A DNA stretch of 64,000 nucleotides. Origin: Phoronis australis. Its lineage: Eukaryota > Phoronida > Phoronidae. Below are positions 1 through 11,500 of this stretch, in pieces (position 1 is the first letter of the stretch; each line of letters starts with the position of its first letter). The notes under the pieces are model-generated. The model ran no database searches. It was not told the DNA's origin and saw only the letters and a program-made list of their open reading frames with translations. A program made the translations under genes and the position numbers. The stretch is taken from positions 795,136 to 859,135 of the forward strand of contig NMRA01000082.1 of the NCBI GenBank assembly GCA_002633005.1. Direction: 5' to 3'.

Positions 1-589
1 CCAAACCCTAAATGTCCTGAGCTGCAGGCTTGAAACATTATGCATACCTAATTTTCAGTTGTCTAGTATGTAACTTCTCCCGTTTTTACCATCATTATAG
101 AAAACAGCGATGAATTATGAACACTTTTAACTCTGCATTACGTGCATGACCATGGGTGTTATGTCCTCAAAACCCGTCGTACATTTCCAGGAAGTTAGCC
201 AATTGGAAGAATCCTTGTCATTTCAACACCCGTTGTTTCCGCTCTAAAATCTGTCCGAATTGTCAAAGGATTTCGTGCCAACAACATCCTTCGCAAGTCC
301 GAGGCGAATATACTCCAAATTCGAATAAGTCAGAGCAATTTCATGAAAAGGTAAAACTACCCTTGACCTATTTTCGATCATCGTCAATGGAGATCTCCCG
401 CAAGATCAGAGAAGCAATTTAAATTAAACACCAAATTAACACAATCAACCGTGACCAAGGGCTACTACTTCTCCCTATTTAGGACAATGTGATACTTCCG
501 GTTCAACATCTGCGGGAAGTTCACATTTGTGGACAAGGGCCTGATGTACAGGCTCTAAACACTATGCATACCTATTTTTTTGTCTTCTA

Positions 590-1190
590 GTAAGTAACAT
601 GACGACAAAAATCACCGTTAACCCTGCGGTGACTTTACCTATCGACACTGGAAACGGTGGATACGTAGATTCGGCTTATTGTATGTCGACGAAGCTGGCT
701 GCCCAGACTCAAAGCAGCGTAGACATTATCGTTGGTTTTGGTCAGTTACATTTTGGAGCCAAAAAGAATGCTCTCTGTCTTACCGAGTTGTAGTGATAAC
801 CGATTTTTCGTTTAATCTGATGCGTAGTTTGAGAATCTCACTTGCTCTACGATTTTCGATGTCAATGGGATCCTCAGCAGAGTAAAGTAATGCTGAATCA
901 TCAGGGTGGAGAAAACAATTTACACTCGACTGCTTTGTGCATGGCGTTAAAATCAACATGGAAAAGCAAAGGTCGCAGAAGTGACGCCTGAGGAACACCA
1001 CAGGTGGTAGTCCTGGCATCGGAAAGAGTTTTAGCAAGTTAAGCACGTTGTTTGCGACAATGAAAATAACTTCAAAGCCAGTCCAGAGCAGTGTTCTAGA
1101 GATTGGGTGCTGTAAGCTTTTGGATTATAGTTTGATTGTCAACAGTATCGAATGCATTTTACAAATCGAGTAGGAGCATTCCGGTTTAAT
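590..1190 (-). pseudogene. Decayed reverse transcriptase of a non-LTR retrotransposon
   Basis: Read on the minus strand in shifting frames, this stretch gives AFDTVDNQ, then CGVPQASLLRPLLF, then HPDDSALLYSAEDPIDIE and, after a one-base frame change, LGKTESILFGSK. In this order these are the palm motifs and thumb start of a LINE reverse transcriptase (usual forms: AFDTVDH, CGVPQGS-x-LGPLLF, ADD, LGKTE-x-ILFGS). Stops and frameshifts make it a dead relic, and the catalytic ADD has become PDD. Both ends are missing. Confidence 0.75.
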
Positions 1191-1461
1191 TTAGTTTTTT
1201 TGGAAGCTTCCGCCGGATGTTGAACCCAAGTTTCGTGAAGATGAGGAGCACAACACATTTGATGCCGACCAAGACGACACGACTGACCTTCACCAGGACA
1301 CGAGTACGAACGGACGACTGACACGTGTGAGGAGAAATCGTACTAGATAGATGGAGGAGATTTAGTGACATTATTAGATATGTGCGCTTAGTTTTTAGTG
1401 TTACCGCAATTTTCTTAACGTTGCTTTACCCAGTGGACACTACCAAGTGTTTACATTTATC

Positions 1462-1867
1462 TCAGTTCTATCATTCTTAGTGTATTTACCTGTTTCTGAG
1501 TTATTTTCTTTTAGAAGGATATTGATGCAGTATTTACCGATTTACTATAGTATTCTAGTTAACCGGTAGAGGCCAGTAGTGTAGGTATCAGGGGTCAACT
1601 AATAAAAATATTGAAATGCTTGCCACTTAGTTCTATAATATTTACAGTATTTGAACCCTAAAANTCAGTTCTATCATTCTTAGTGTATTTACCTGTTTCT
1701 GAGTTATTTTCTTTTTAGAAGGATATTGATGCAGTATTTACCGATTTACTATAGTATTCTAGTTGACCGGTAGAGGCCAGTAGTGTAGGTATCAGGGGTC
1801 AACTAATAAAAATATTGAAATGCTTGCCACTTAGTTCTATAATATTTACCGTATTTGAACCCTAAAA
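1462..1867. repeat. 0.2-kb tandem duplication across a single-N join
   Basis: 1462-1663 and 1665-1867 are the same sequence apart from two substitutions and one extra T. A lone N at 1664 separates them. The pattern fits two contig ends that overlap but were placed side by side. It is probably one copy in the genome. Confidence 0.85.
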
Positions 1868-1881
1868 GTTGAGATACATTA

Positions 1882-2335
1882 ATGGCTGACGACGACAGCG
1901 ATGGCGTTGAATTAATTATGGTGATAATCGTGATGATGGTGACTAATGATGGGGTGGTGGCAACGGTAACGGTATTGCTTGTGATAGTAGGGGTGACTGT
2001 GGAGCTAACGACGATGACGGTAATGTTGAGAACGACGGTGATGATGGTGGTGGTGTTGAAGGTGGTGATACTGCTGGTGTTAGTTATGGTGGATGATCTG
2101 GTGGTGATGGAGACGTCGAAGATGACGATGATGATTTGGATCAGGAAGGTAACTAAGCTGACCACTGTTACGACTACTTGAGAACGATATTGCTGACACT
2201 ACGAAGGCAGTTATGATAACATTGATGATGGAGACCTTAATTTCGAATACAATGAACGTTAACGTGATGGTGGTGTTGTGGTTGCGGTGATGTTGGTGCT
2301 GGTGACGGCGGTGATGCTGCTGGTGATGGTGCGAG
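1882..2335. repeat. GAT/GGT-rich simple repeat ahead of block 1
   Basis: A long run of imperfect GAT, GGT and GTG triplets with strong strand bias. It lies just before the mini exon of block 1. A similar array lies just before the mini exon of block 2 (12870-13330). Confidence 0.75.
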
Positions 2336-2463
2336 TACAGGGCACTTCATAGTCTCACTCAACTTCCAATGAATATTGATGTCGATTTTGATAAAGTTGC
2401 TTACATCCTGTGCACATTTCAGTGTGGTCAATCTTCACAGCGTACCCGGGTTTTTTATTGTAG

Positions 2464-2541
2464 AAACCAGGTGCATGGAAACATTCGAGTTTTACCCAAC
2501 ATCCCCGGCATATCCATACAAAACATTTTACTGTGAGGACG
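2464..2541 (+). CDS. Block 1 two-cysteine mini exon
   Basis: A 26-codon exon between acceptor ttattgtag and donor gtaagt, phase 1 on both sides. It encodes TRCMETFEFYPTSPAY followed by a second Cys (FYC). It matches the exon at 13559: both have C-x-E-T-F-x-F-Y-P near the front and AY-x5-F-[YF]-C near the end. The two cysteines probably pair and may cap the domain array. No known domain is recognised. Confidence 0.75.
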
Positions 2542-5500
2542 GTAAGTGGAGTTTTTTGTTTTTTTGTTTGAAGCGGTTCCTTTGCAAAATATTCCGTTCT
2601 ACCCTTTTGGAATACGCACACAAACAACATGAAATCCGTGTACATGTACATCGTAATCACTGTGTCAGGATGCGTTCTGTAGACTATAAGTGAGATGGTA
2701 CTTTGTACTGTATTTCGTCGCTGATGGAATCGTAAATACTGGATTCAATTCCACGTCCAACCTCGCCAACCAGTCACTCGAGAAGAGGTTTTGCTAAGGC
2801 AGGATAGTATTCAAGCACCCAAGGAGACTCGGTAAACGCGAGTTTCTTTTGCAAAGTCTCGGAAGGAACGATCTGCCGGCCCGTCATGAAATGCCTTGCA
2901 ATCGTCAAAGAAAATGTCTGCTGACGTATTCGTTTCTCCAGTGGCGGATTTAAAGGGGGCCAATGGGACATGCTCCCCTTAAAATTCTGCTAGATGCCAT
3001 TTGCCAGTACGGGGGTGCGAATGTCTGACTGACAAAATCCTGGTGAACAACTCTACCGTGCGCCCCTAACTCAAAATCCTGGATCTGACCCTGTTCTCTG
3101 TGTTCAAAAGTTATCGACGTGACTTTCCTGGTCCTTGGGCGGTCAGTATAGTTAAAGCAATGTTGCGTGACGCGAGCTTGGTATTGGTACAGCTGACTGG
3201 AATCAAGAATTTAGCAATGCGGTGTGACGGTGAGCAGCCGTATACGTCATTTGTGTCTGCGAAGAAATGCAGTGCAGGTTTCAAAAACATGGACACCGTT
3301 AAAATATGATAGAGGTTTAAATACACAAAATTTGGACAACGTATGAGTATCTATTTCTTCTAGGCACGAACTTGCTTCTAACCTGAAGGATCAACCATTT
3401 TAGTGACCGTTATTTTGCCATGATGGCCTGTGAACCTTCGGGTCATGCTGGAACATACGCCCTGCTGTGTAATTTTACGACCATGGTCTCGCAAAAACTC
3501 TACTTTCGAAAGGCTAAAGAAGCAAAATCTGTGTATTAAGATTGCGTGTTTTTTATCCAAAGTTAACTACCGCCTTCACAAACCAAACGGATGATCTGTG
3601 TACAAATAGAAGTTGAAGGTACGGCCGCCTTATCTACCCATCTTGATGAGGGTTCAGGATATGTTCAAATAAAGCACTTTTTAACTGCGTACAGTGGTAA
3701 AAAGTTCAGGTACTGATCAGCTAACTTAAGATGAAATGTTAGACCAGTAGGAAAATACGTTAGGATCAATGCACCATGTCAGCGTTTGTGTTATTCGATC
3801 GCGAGAAATTGGGTCAAAATTACATAAGATGTGTCAAACGCACCATTGATGAAAAGAAAGTTGTAGATTTCAGGATTGCAACTTATAAATCTATCTGGAT
3901 CAAGCAGACCCTGAACACAGATTGGTTCTGGTCTCATAGATCTTCGAAATTTCCTCTAATGCCCTGACTGCGGATGAGTGACGCCCCGTAAACTTAACTT
4001 GTTCATTTACAACATTGCAGCTCCTACAGTGGAGGTCTCCTATAACCTACGAGGCCTCAGCCAAAATGTCATCCACGAATTGAGAAAATTTCTCGGAGTC
4101 GTTGAATCTCAAATCTCTTCATTCACAACTGGTCCAGGTATTGTACACTTGCTACCCCAGGTACTAAAAATTTCCATTTACAAGCCCAATATTCTGTGTT
4201 AATTTGATCCTACACGTTTGAGGAAAATTGCACTAGTCGTCCCGTGTTCCAACGCTCTTACTTTCCTACATTTCTCTTATTAGTCAGAGTGGACGGTTTG
4301 CTCCTTGACACACTCTGCTTAATTGTGAGCAAAGCTGTGGGGTTGTTTGAGAACCTCGGAGGAACGAAGAATTCTTCCCTAACGTCCGTTAATTTCCTTA
4401 TCAGCGTTAAGCCTGGACCAAGGTACAGGCTTTCAATAGCTATATCATACGGGTTGGGTATTACATGTGGACTGGGCATCCGGTTCATGTATGTAAAATG
4501 TTAATAGCTATCAGGAACTTCGTAATTGGCGTGTAACTCTTTTGAACTACCACATTGCAGGCAAGGAACAACGTTTCACGCTAGTATTAAAACCTCCCGA
4601 AAAAGATTCGGGAAAGTTAACATCAAGTATCTTTGCCAAATTAAAGGATTTGATTGAAAACGGAAATACTACATTTGAGCACTCGCCTGGAGACGAAGTT
4701 AAGGCAAAGCCGGGAGAAATGCTTTTAAAACCAGCCCTCGAAGAAATGGACAAAGGTTGCTAACGGTTTTCAGATTGCTCAAATGCTGGTCTCAGTCAGA
4801 ATTGTTACCAAATTTAAATAATCAGTATAATTTGGCAGTGGCCCTTCGTTTACACGTGTAATTCACTGTTTATTTCGCTTTGTTTATGTTCATTTCACTC
4901 ATTGTCAGATGATGTAGCATGAAGTCATGAAATATAGCTACGATTTTTATTTTATTTGTTTATTATTTTACTCGGTGTTTTACTTCGTACCTGCACACCA
5001 GAACAAAGGGGATTATTCCGAAATTACGAACGTACCAGTATCAAGCTTCCTAACAAAAAGTCTAGTCGTGTCTTTAACGAAATCTTTAAATATTTTGAAA
5101 ATAATTATAACATTTAGCAACGCTTTCTGTAAAGATTTTCGGATGGGTGCCCTAATATATAAGACTGGAAACCCTTGTGTTTTGAACCGTCCAAATTTCG
5201 GACGCCAACGTGTTTAGGCTCAGTGCATTTTACGACCCAGTGCCTTTTCAAGACTCTACCAAGTGATTCAGCTGGACCCGGTGGCTGTATGAGGGGGATT
5301 TATAACATGCCATGCCCCTTAGCTTTATGGATAGCTTGGAACTGGTAACACGTTTATTCACTGCAGCACCAAGATAAGTCTCACAAAAAATTAATTCTCG
5401 CCTCAGCCTATCTATTCTGTGTTCGACTGCCTGATGCAACTGATTCTTGTCACAGCTTGTCAGTCAGTCACATTTTAATAGGTTTGCCATTGCCCCGCAG

Positions 5501-8500
5501 CAAAAATGATCAGAATACTTGCAAAGATCGACAAGCAGACGCTTACAGAGGACGAAGTTACAGCTGCAGTGCATGACTTCTTTGAGCGTATAAAGCCGAC
5601 ATTTAGCCAAGATAGGACGAGATACAAAAACCCCTTCATATCACCAAGTAAGTGAGTGACCATCCTGCAACCTAACGCGAGCTGACACTGTCAACACACT
5701 GACGTAGCCCAACTTCGAATATGTAGGTGGAGTTTGCGTTTCAACTTGTCACATACACTTCACTTTGTTCTGAACCCCGTTCTACGCTTTGTTGTTTTGA
5801 TCTGCGTAGGAGTGCTGTATTCCCGGAATATTTCGGAATCAGTCGAGTAATTTCGCGAATATATTGAGATCTTGCTTTACATCCATGAGTGATCCACGCA
5901 TCGCTGTTGGCTTACAGCTCAGTTTCGGCAGTAATTCGAACTGAACGCGCTAGCTTCGGACCTATTCAAAAGATTTATGAAATGGTCAGGGACCAAGCTG
6001 CCCCTCAGTTCAGATAATGTGTTTAAATATGTAATAGCTTCATACCTTTTATGTTATGTCAGACATTAGTTTGATGAAAGAATATGAGCACAAGCTCAGA
6101 TCAGGTGATGCAAGAGAACCAGATTCCAGCAATCTAAAATGGCATATTTTTAGACAATGTAACCTAGCTAATTCCTTTCAAGCACGCTGGAGAACTGTTT
6201 TGAAAAGGCGACCGTGTAATTGCTAAGACAGAAGACTCATTTCTTCCAACTAATTTCTCGCCAACAGAGGGTTATTTAGTTGTTGACCTGTTACCACCGG
6301 TAACAAAAGTAACCACATTCAGTAGCACCATCTTGCGGCGACTACAGAAAAGTTTCAACACAGACACTGGCCTCAAGGATAGAAAATCAGAGACAATCTG
6401 TACCATACTAGGTGGAACGGTAACGTATGACCTGGGACCTGAGGTGATCCCTGATGGTAACAGTAAGTTACTCCGTTACCGTAAGGCGTGCTTACTTCAA
6501 CTGTTTAAAAAACGTTTGTTTTACTTTTCTACAAAAGCGATATGTGATGCAGCCGAGAAGTTGTAGGCAGAAATTGTTTTCGCTTAGTCTCTGAATTGAT
6601 GCAAACGAAGTGGAATCTTGTTTGTTCGAAAAAGTTAGGGTGTTGTCATAATGCAATCAGCGCCCATTTGCTGTCAGGGCTATTCGTGCGACTGTGTTCG
6701 CCTAGTACCCCTCCAGTTCTACCTTTCTTTTGGAATGTCGTCTGATTGTTAAACCCATTAAACGTAAAATACATTGTCTGGTTTACATGTACCTAGCCGC
6801 AACAAAATGTTCTTTGAGGAGTTATGTATTTGTTGAGTACGATGAAAACTACTTCTTTCATAAGACATGTATACACATAGCAAGTTTTGGAGCGAAGATA
6901 GAAATGAGAATTGGTGTGCATGGTGTTGAATTAATCGTTTTTATTATTAGTAATTGAGATGATCTTTTCACCCAATAGTTCCCAATGTAAAGGTGTACTT
7001 CTTCGTAAAGAGTAAGAAAGACTTCTCTGTTCAGACAAAGGCTTACGAGTATATCCACAACACCTTGACGGGTGTAATGGGCGTGTCCAAAGAGAGAATC
7101 GTTAATCCAAAAGCGACTATCGTCGGAAAACGTACGCCACTAGTGTTCTCAATATGTTGGACTGCGGCGATATTTGACAACGTTTCAAAGTAAAAACTAC
7201 TTAAATAGGCCCGTCTTTTGGAATAGGACACTCATAAATTGCTAGCGTATTCGAAACCACAATAGCTTGACTTGTAAACCCCTTTACAAAAACAATAGGC
7301 GCTATAAAGTCACCATATTCTCTGACTAAAGTTTGAAAAGCGTTACTTTAGATCGACAAATCTAATGGCCAACTAAATGTAGTTCATTTAAATGTGACAT
7401 AGTCTGACACAATTTTGTCGAAGTCTCCCCAATCTATTTTGAAAACTATAAAACTGTACTTCGTTGTATTCCTTCCTGAAGTGCATTTGCGTTCTGTCCA
7501 GCTAAGGTTTACTACGAAACAACTACCGGTACATGAATGTCTGGATTCTTGGATTGCAAGTGACGATAGGGATTTGGAACTTGCAAGAATTCGGCTTAAA
7601 TAACGTGGTTTTGCACTTAATTTTTCACTTGTCTCTACATCGTTCTATTAGATGCAAAGAATGGGTAGTTTCCTTTTCCCAGACATTAATTCAAATACCG
7701 TATACCGTATAAACCTTTTTCGGGTCCTGTCATTGTTTGCGGATCGTCTCTTGCACTATTATTTTGAAACCTATTTAGACCTGATTCGCCAACGCTTGTC
7801 GTGACGTCACACTCCCCAGCCAACGCATTGTAAGTTTTTGATAATGAATTCTAGGGGCCTTAGTTTGCGTCTCTGTATGACGGTCCTTTTTGCGAGGCAG
7901 TTGTTAGTCAAAGCAGCAAAACTTATCCACATAATTATAATTACAAAAGTTGTCTTGTTACGATATTAAACAAAACTGTTATATCCTACTGTAGCATTTA
8001 AAGTACACAAAGCAATACTACTATATCGTAATTTCATACTTGGGAAGTCGTCGTGATACTTTTCATCAATTGAACTGGAGATGACTTGGAAAGTTGCACT
8101 GTCCTTTAGCTAAACTCTTAGCCCAAGGTGAAACAACTTCTTTTTTACAGTTACCTTGATTGAATTCGTCCTTCTAAAGCCGACTACTTCGTCTNTTCCA
8201 AAACAATTCTCTGAACAAGGTCGCTGGTTCCAAACCAATTCTGTGAATCAATCTGCTGGACTCCAGCAATGAACCCAAGTCATTACCAATTATGGTGCAG
8301 GACAATCAAGAGTTGTGTAATTCCGATAGACAAATAACAGATTATTGTTGTTGTCGGAAATGCCTCATCCCAAAGTTGACAGGTTTTCAAAGACTTTGAG
8401 TTACACAACTTGCAAAACAAGGCACAATTGTTATTATAAACATCCCACAACTGGTAACAGACATGTGGTGAATCACTTCCCATGAACTCCTAGGAGGTTA

Positions 8501-11500
8501 TAAATTTTGGTAAACAACCAATATGTTTGATTAATTATACACTAGTCACTAAAATTGCATAACATTGCTTTTAATTAGACTAATTATCTACAGCATCAAA
8601 AAATGTCACCACCACGTACCTTATAAAGAAAAGTCGAAGTTAAGGAAAAACTGGGGTTTTGTTGATACCTGTAAACTACATCAAAAATGTTCTGATATTA
8701 GTATGGATGTTCTGCTCTGCCGATAAATTTATGTTTCAAGAGGGCCCAGTATGAATTATTCCAGGGAATTGAATTTAAAAGCGAGATATAAAATTGAACA
8801 AGAAATAAGAAGAAAATTTGCCAACAAAGCACTTTGCTAATTGACCTACAGTTTGAGCGCTCGTTGGTCTGAAGAAACATCGGGGCTAGCATGAAGAACT
8901 GTTAAACTGAAGATTAGATTGAAAGTTGGGGCTTAAAGTTAGGTTGTGATGTTCTTTTTGTCTCAATTGCTTGTTTCAGCTAAAGTTGAGGTGTCGTTCA
9001 CTGCGAACTGCACGCTTCACAAGAGCGGGTCCGATGCCGCCATTGAATCTCTGTCTCGTATTCTCGGCGTTGCCCAATCGAGGCTGGATGTGGTCCCAGT
9101 GATATTCAAAGCTGGAGGTAATATAAGAATTTTTACATTGTAAGCTTTTTTCATTTTTATTTCGCATACCATTTCTTTGTTTTAAGTGCACCAATAAATA
9201 CCTTGGCCTGATTCTGTAATCAATCCCCACGCGGGTAGTGTTAACAGTGATTTAAAATTGGTATTTTATCACCTAGCACTGAAAATCTCAATAACCGTTT
9301 CACCGCCAACAATGACATCCACAAGGAAGTCCAGTGAAGCCTTGAGAGATTTGAAAAGCTTGTTATTCTATGGTGATTTGACAATAAAGGACGGTGACGC
9401 GAAAATCTGTACCACAACGCCACTTCAAAAAACAAGTTTGAACCCCGTTGGACCAGACCCATCAGGGGTGAAGGAAGGTTAGTTGTGCAAGCGCTTGGGT
9501 TGACTTGCAGTCAGTGCAAATAGTCCGTAACTGCTTGAAAATGTAGCAATGATCTTTCCTGAAAATGTACTAGAAAATCGGCATTTTAATGTAGACGTTG
9601 TCTTAGGCTAGAGTAATGAGAGCGCCAAAAGACTATCCTCTCGATCTCGACTCAAATTCAGTCAAAGAAATTCAACTACACATCTCTTCATTAATGTAAA
9701 GACAGGGGAATAAATCCTACTGATCTCTCAATGTTTGACAAGGTTAAGTTCACTAAGTGATTTCACTTACGCTTTTTGAAATCGACTGGATTCATCATTC
9801 GCCCGCTTTATCAATGGCAGTTACTGACTATAGTGGGAGACGTTTATAACATGAGGCCCCTCACCATGGATGTATTTCAAGAGATTTGCCGTTTTCTGAA
9901 AGCATCCTGTTGCCCAACACTGCCAGCAATATAACTACCGGAAAAATTCGTGCATACAACTGCACTAGTAGATTGATATATCGTGTCGGCATTGAATGGA
10001 TCTCTAAGTGGCGCTCATCGACTGTCCACTCAAGACCTGATTGCCGTCTGCCGGGATAGTGAATTTCAGTACAGCGCGGTTGTTTCTAAAATCAACTATT
10101 TTAATAAAGTTAAACTTTCACCTTGACACAGTACCGCATTTCAGGTAATGATAATAAGGTGGTAGTTACCACTGACTGTGACTCTACGACGTTTGACAAC
10201 AAAGAACAGCTTGCAACCGATGCTCTTGCAGAAGTTTTGCATGTCCAGACGGGGAGGATAGTGAGTTTGAAGGTCCAGCAAAGTGGCTCTAGTAAGTTAG
10301 TGTCCTGTCGTGTTGTTGCCTTATGTAGTGGAGCAAGATATCATTACTTCGGATAAGTAACTTGTTAAGTGAAACAGTCCCAAGCAGGGTCTCACCTAAG
10401 TTCCCTAAGTCTAATGCCTGTTTGCGTGCATGTGAAAACACGGATTGTCCCTTCTCACGCTGCTTGAGTCCCATTTCCAAGTCTTGCGAGAGTAAATAAC
10501 GAAACAAATACGCAGACTTAGGAATTTAGTTGAGTCCCTATTGAGGACTGGTTCATTGACCCGGGCAATTGTACCTAAGGCGTTTCGAAGTACCCGCTAC
10601 CTACAAAGTAGAAACAGTCGTCACCAGTCTAGAGCACATTGTAGGTTAGAATACTTTTATGACACAGAAATATATCATGGTTGTTGAAGACAAAATTTTC
10701 GAACGAGAATGCAGTCCGAAATTATCCACCGTCAGGTGGCGTAAATATAGCCAATAGTAACACCTGTCATCTGGCTTTATATAAATAGGAATGTAAGCTT
10801 TTTTGTACAAACCGATGTACATAACCAAATATCTACAAATTACTGAACAGGACTTTCTGAAGTACCGAAAAGCGGATAGCCTTTAGGCGTTTATTTTGAC
10901 CTTACTATATACTCATCGTTCCCCGTCCCCCTGCCCTAACATCCCCACCCATTCCCCGCTCGTGCTTTTTATCCGCTTTTGCCTATATTTGCCTGTGTCT
11001 TTCCAAAGAATGTATGCTGAAATTCACACTCCGTCCACCGACAACGAGCTCACCAACCCCTAGCGTGGAAGCGTTGAAGTGGCTCCAAGAGGTAGTTAAG
11101 GCTAGAGGGCTTACAATCAAAAAGAAGAATGGAGACACTGCTATCATCGCAACTAACTTAACCATCAATGCTCCTGGTATGAATACACCCTATATACTTC
11201 GCAACATGCTCTGAAACGCTCTTGTATTTTTTAAATCGGTGATGCAGGAAAGTAAGCGAAATGCGTGATGTGCGGACAAGTGTCGATAATTACACATAAA
11301 CTATCAACCAATTACCGTCCGCTGTCTCCTCCATTTGACGTTTATCGTGATAAATGGACGTGAGCCCGACGCTAAGTGTTTTATTAAAATACCAATCACC
11401 AATAATCTATAGATAGATGAGTGAGTGAAAGTAAATGTACCGTCCGATCACAGAAACGTCACTTGTATAAGTTTCACTCCGACGAACCCTGTAACATACT

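Noticed and set aside
591-740. An in-phase 50-codon open stretch (MTTKITVNPAVTLPIDTG...) with acceptor and donor
   Set aside because: It overlaps the antisense reverse-transcriptase relic (LGKTESILFGSK on the minus strand at about 753-790), has a single Cys, resembles no other exon of the gene, and is best explained by chance.
1882-2181. Open frames of 99 and 120 codons on both strands
   Set aside because: They are translations of the GAT/GGT simple repeat.
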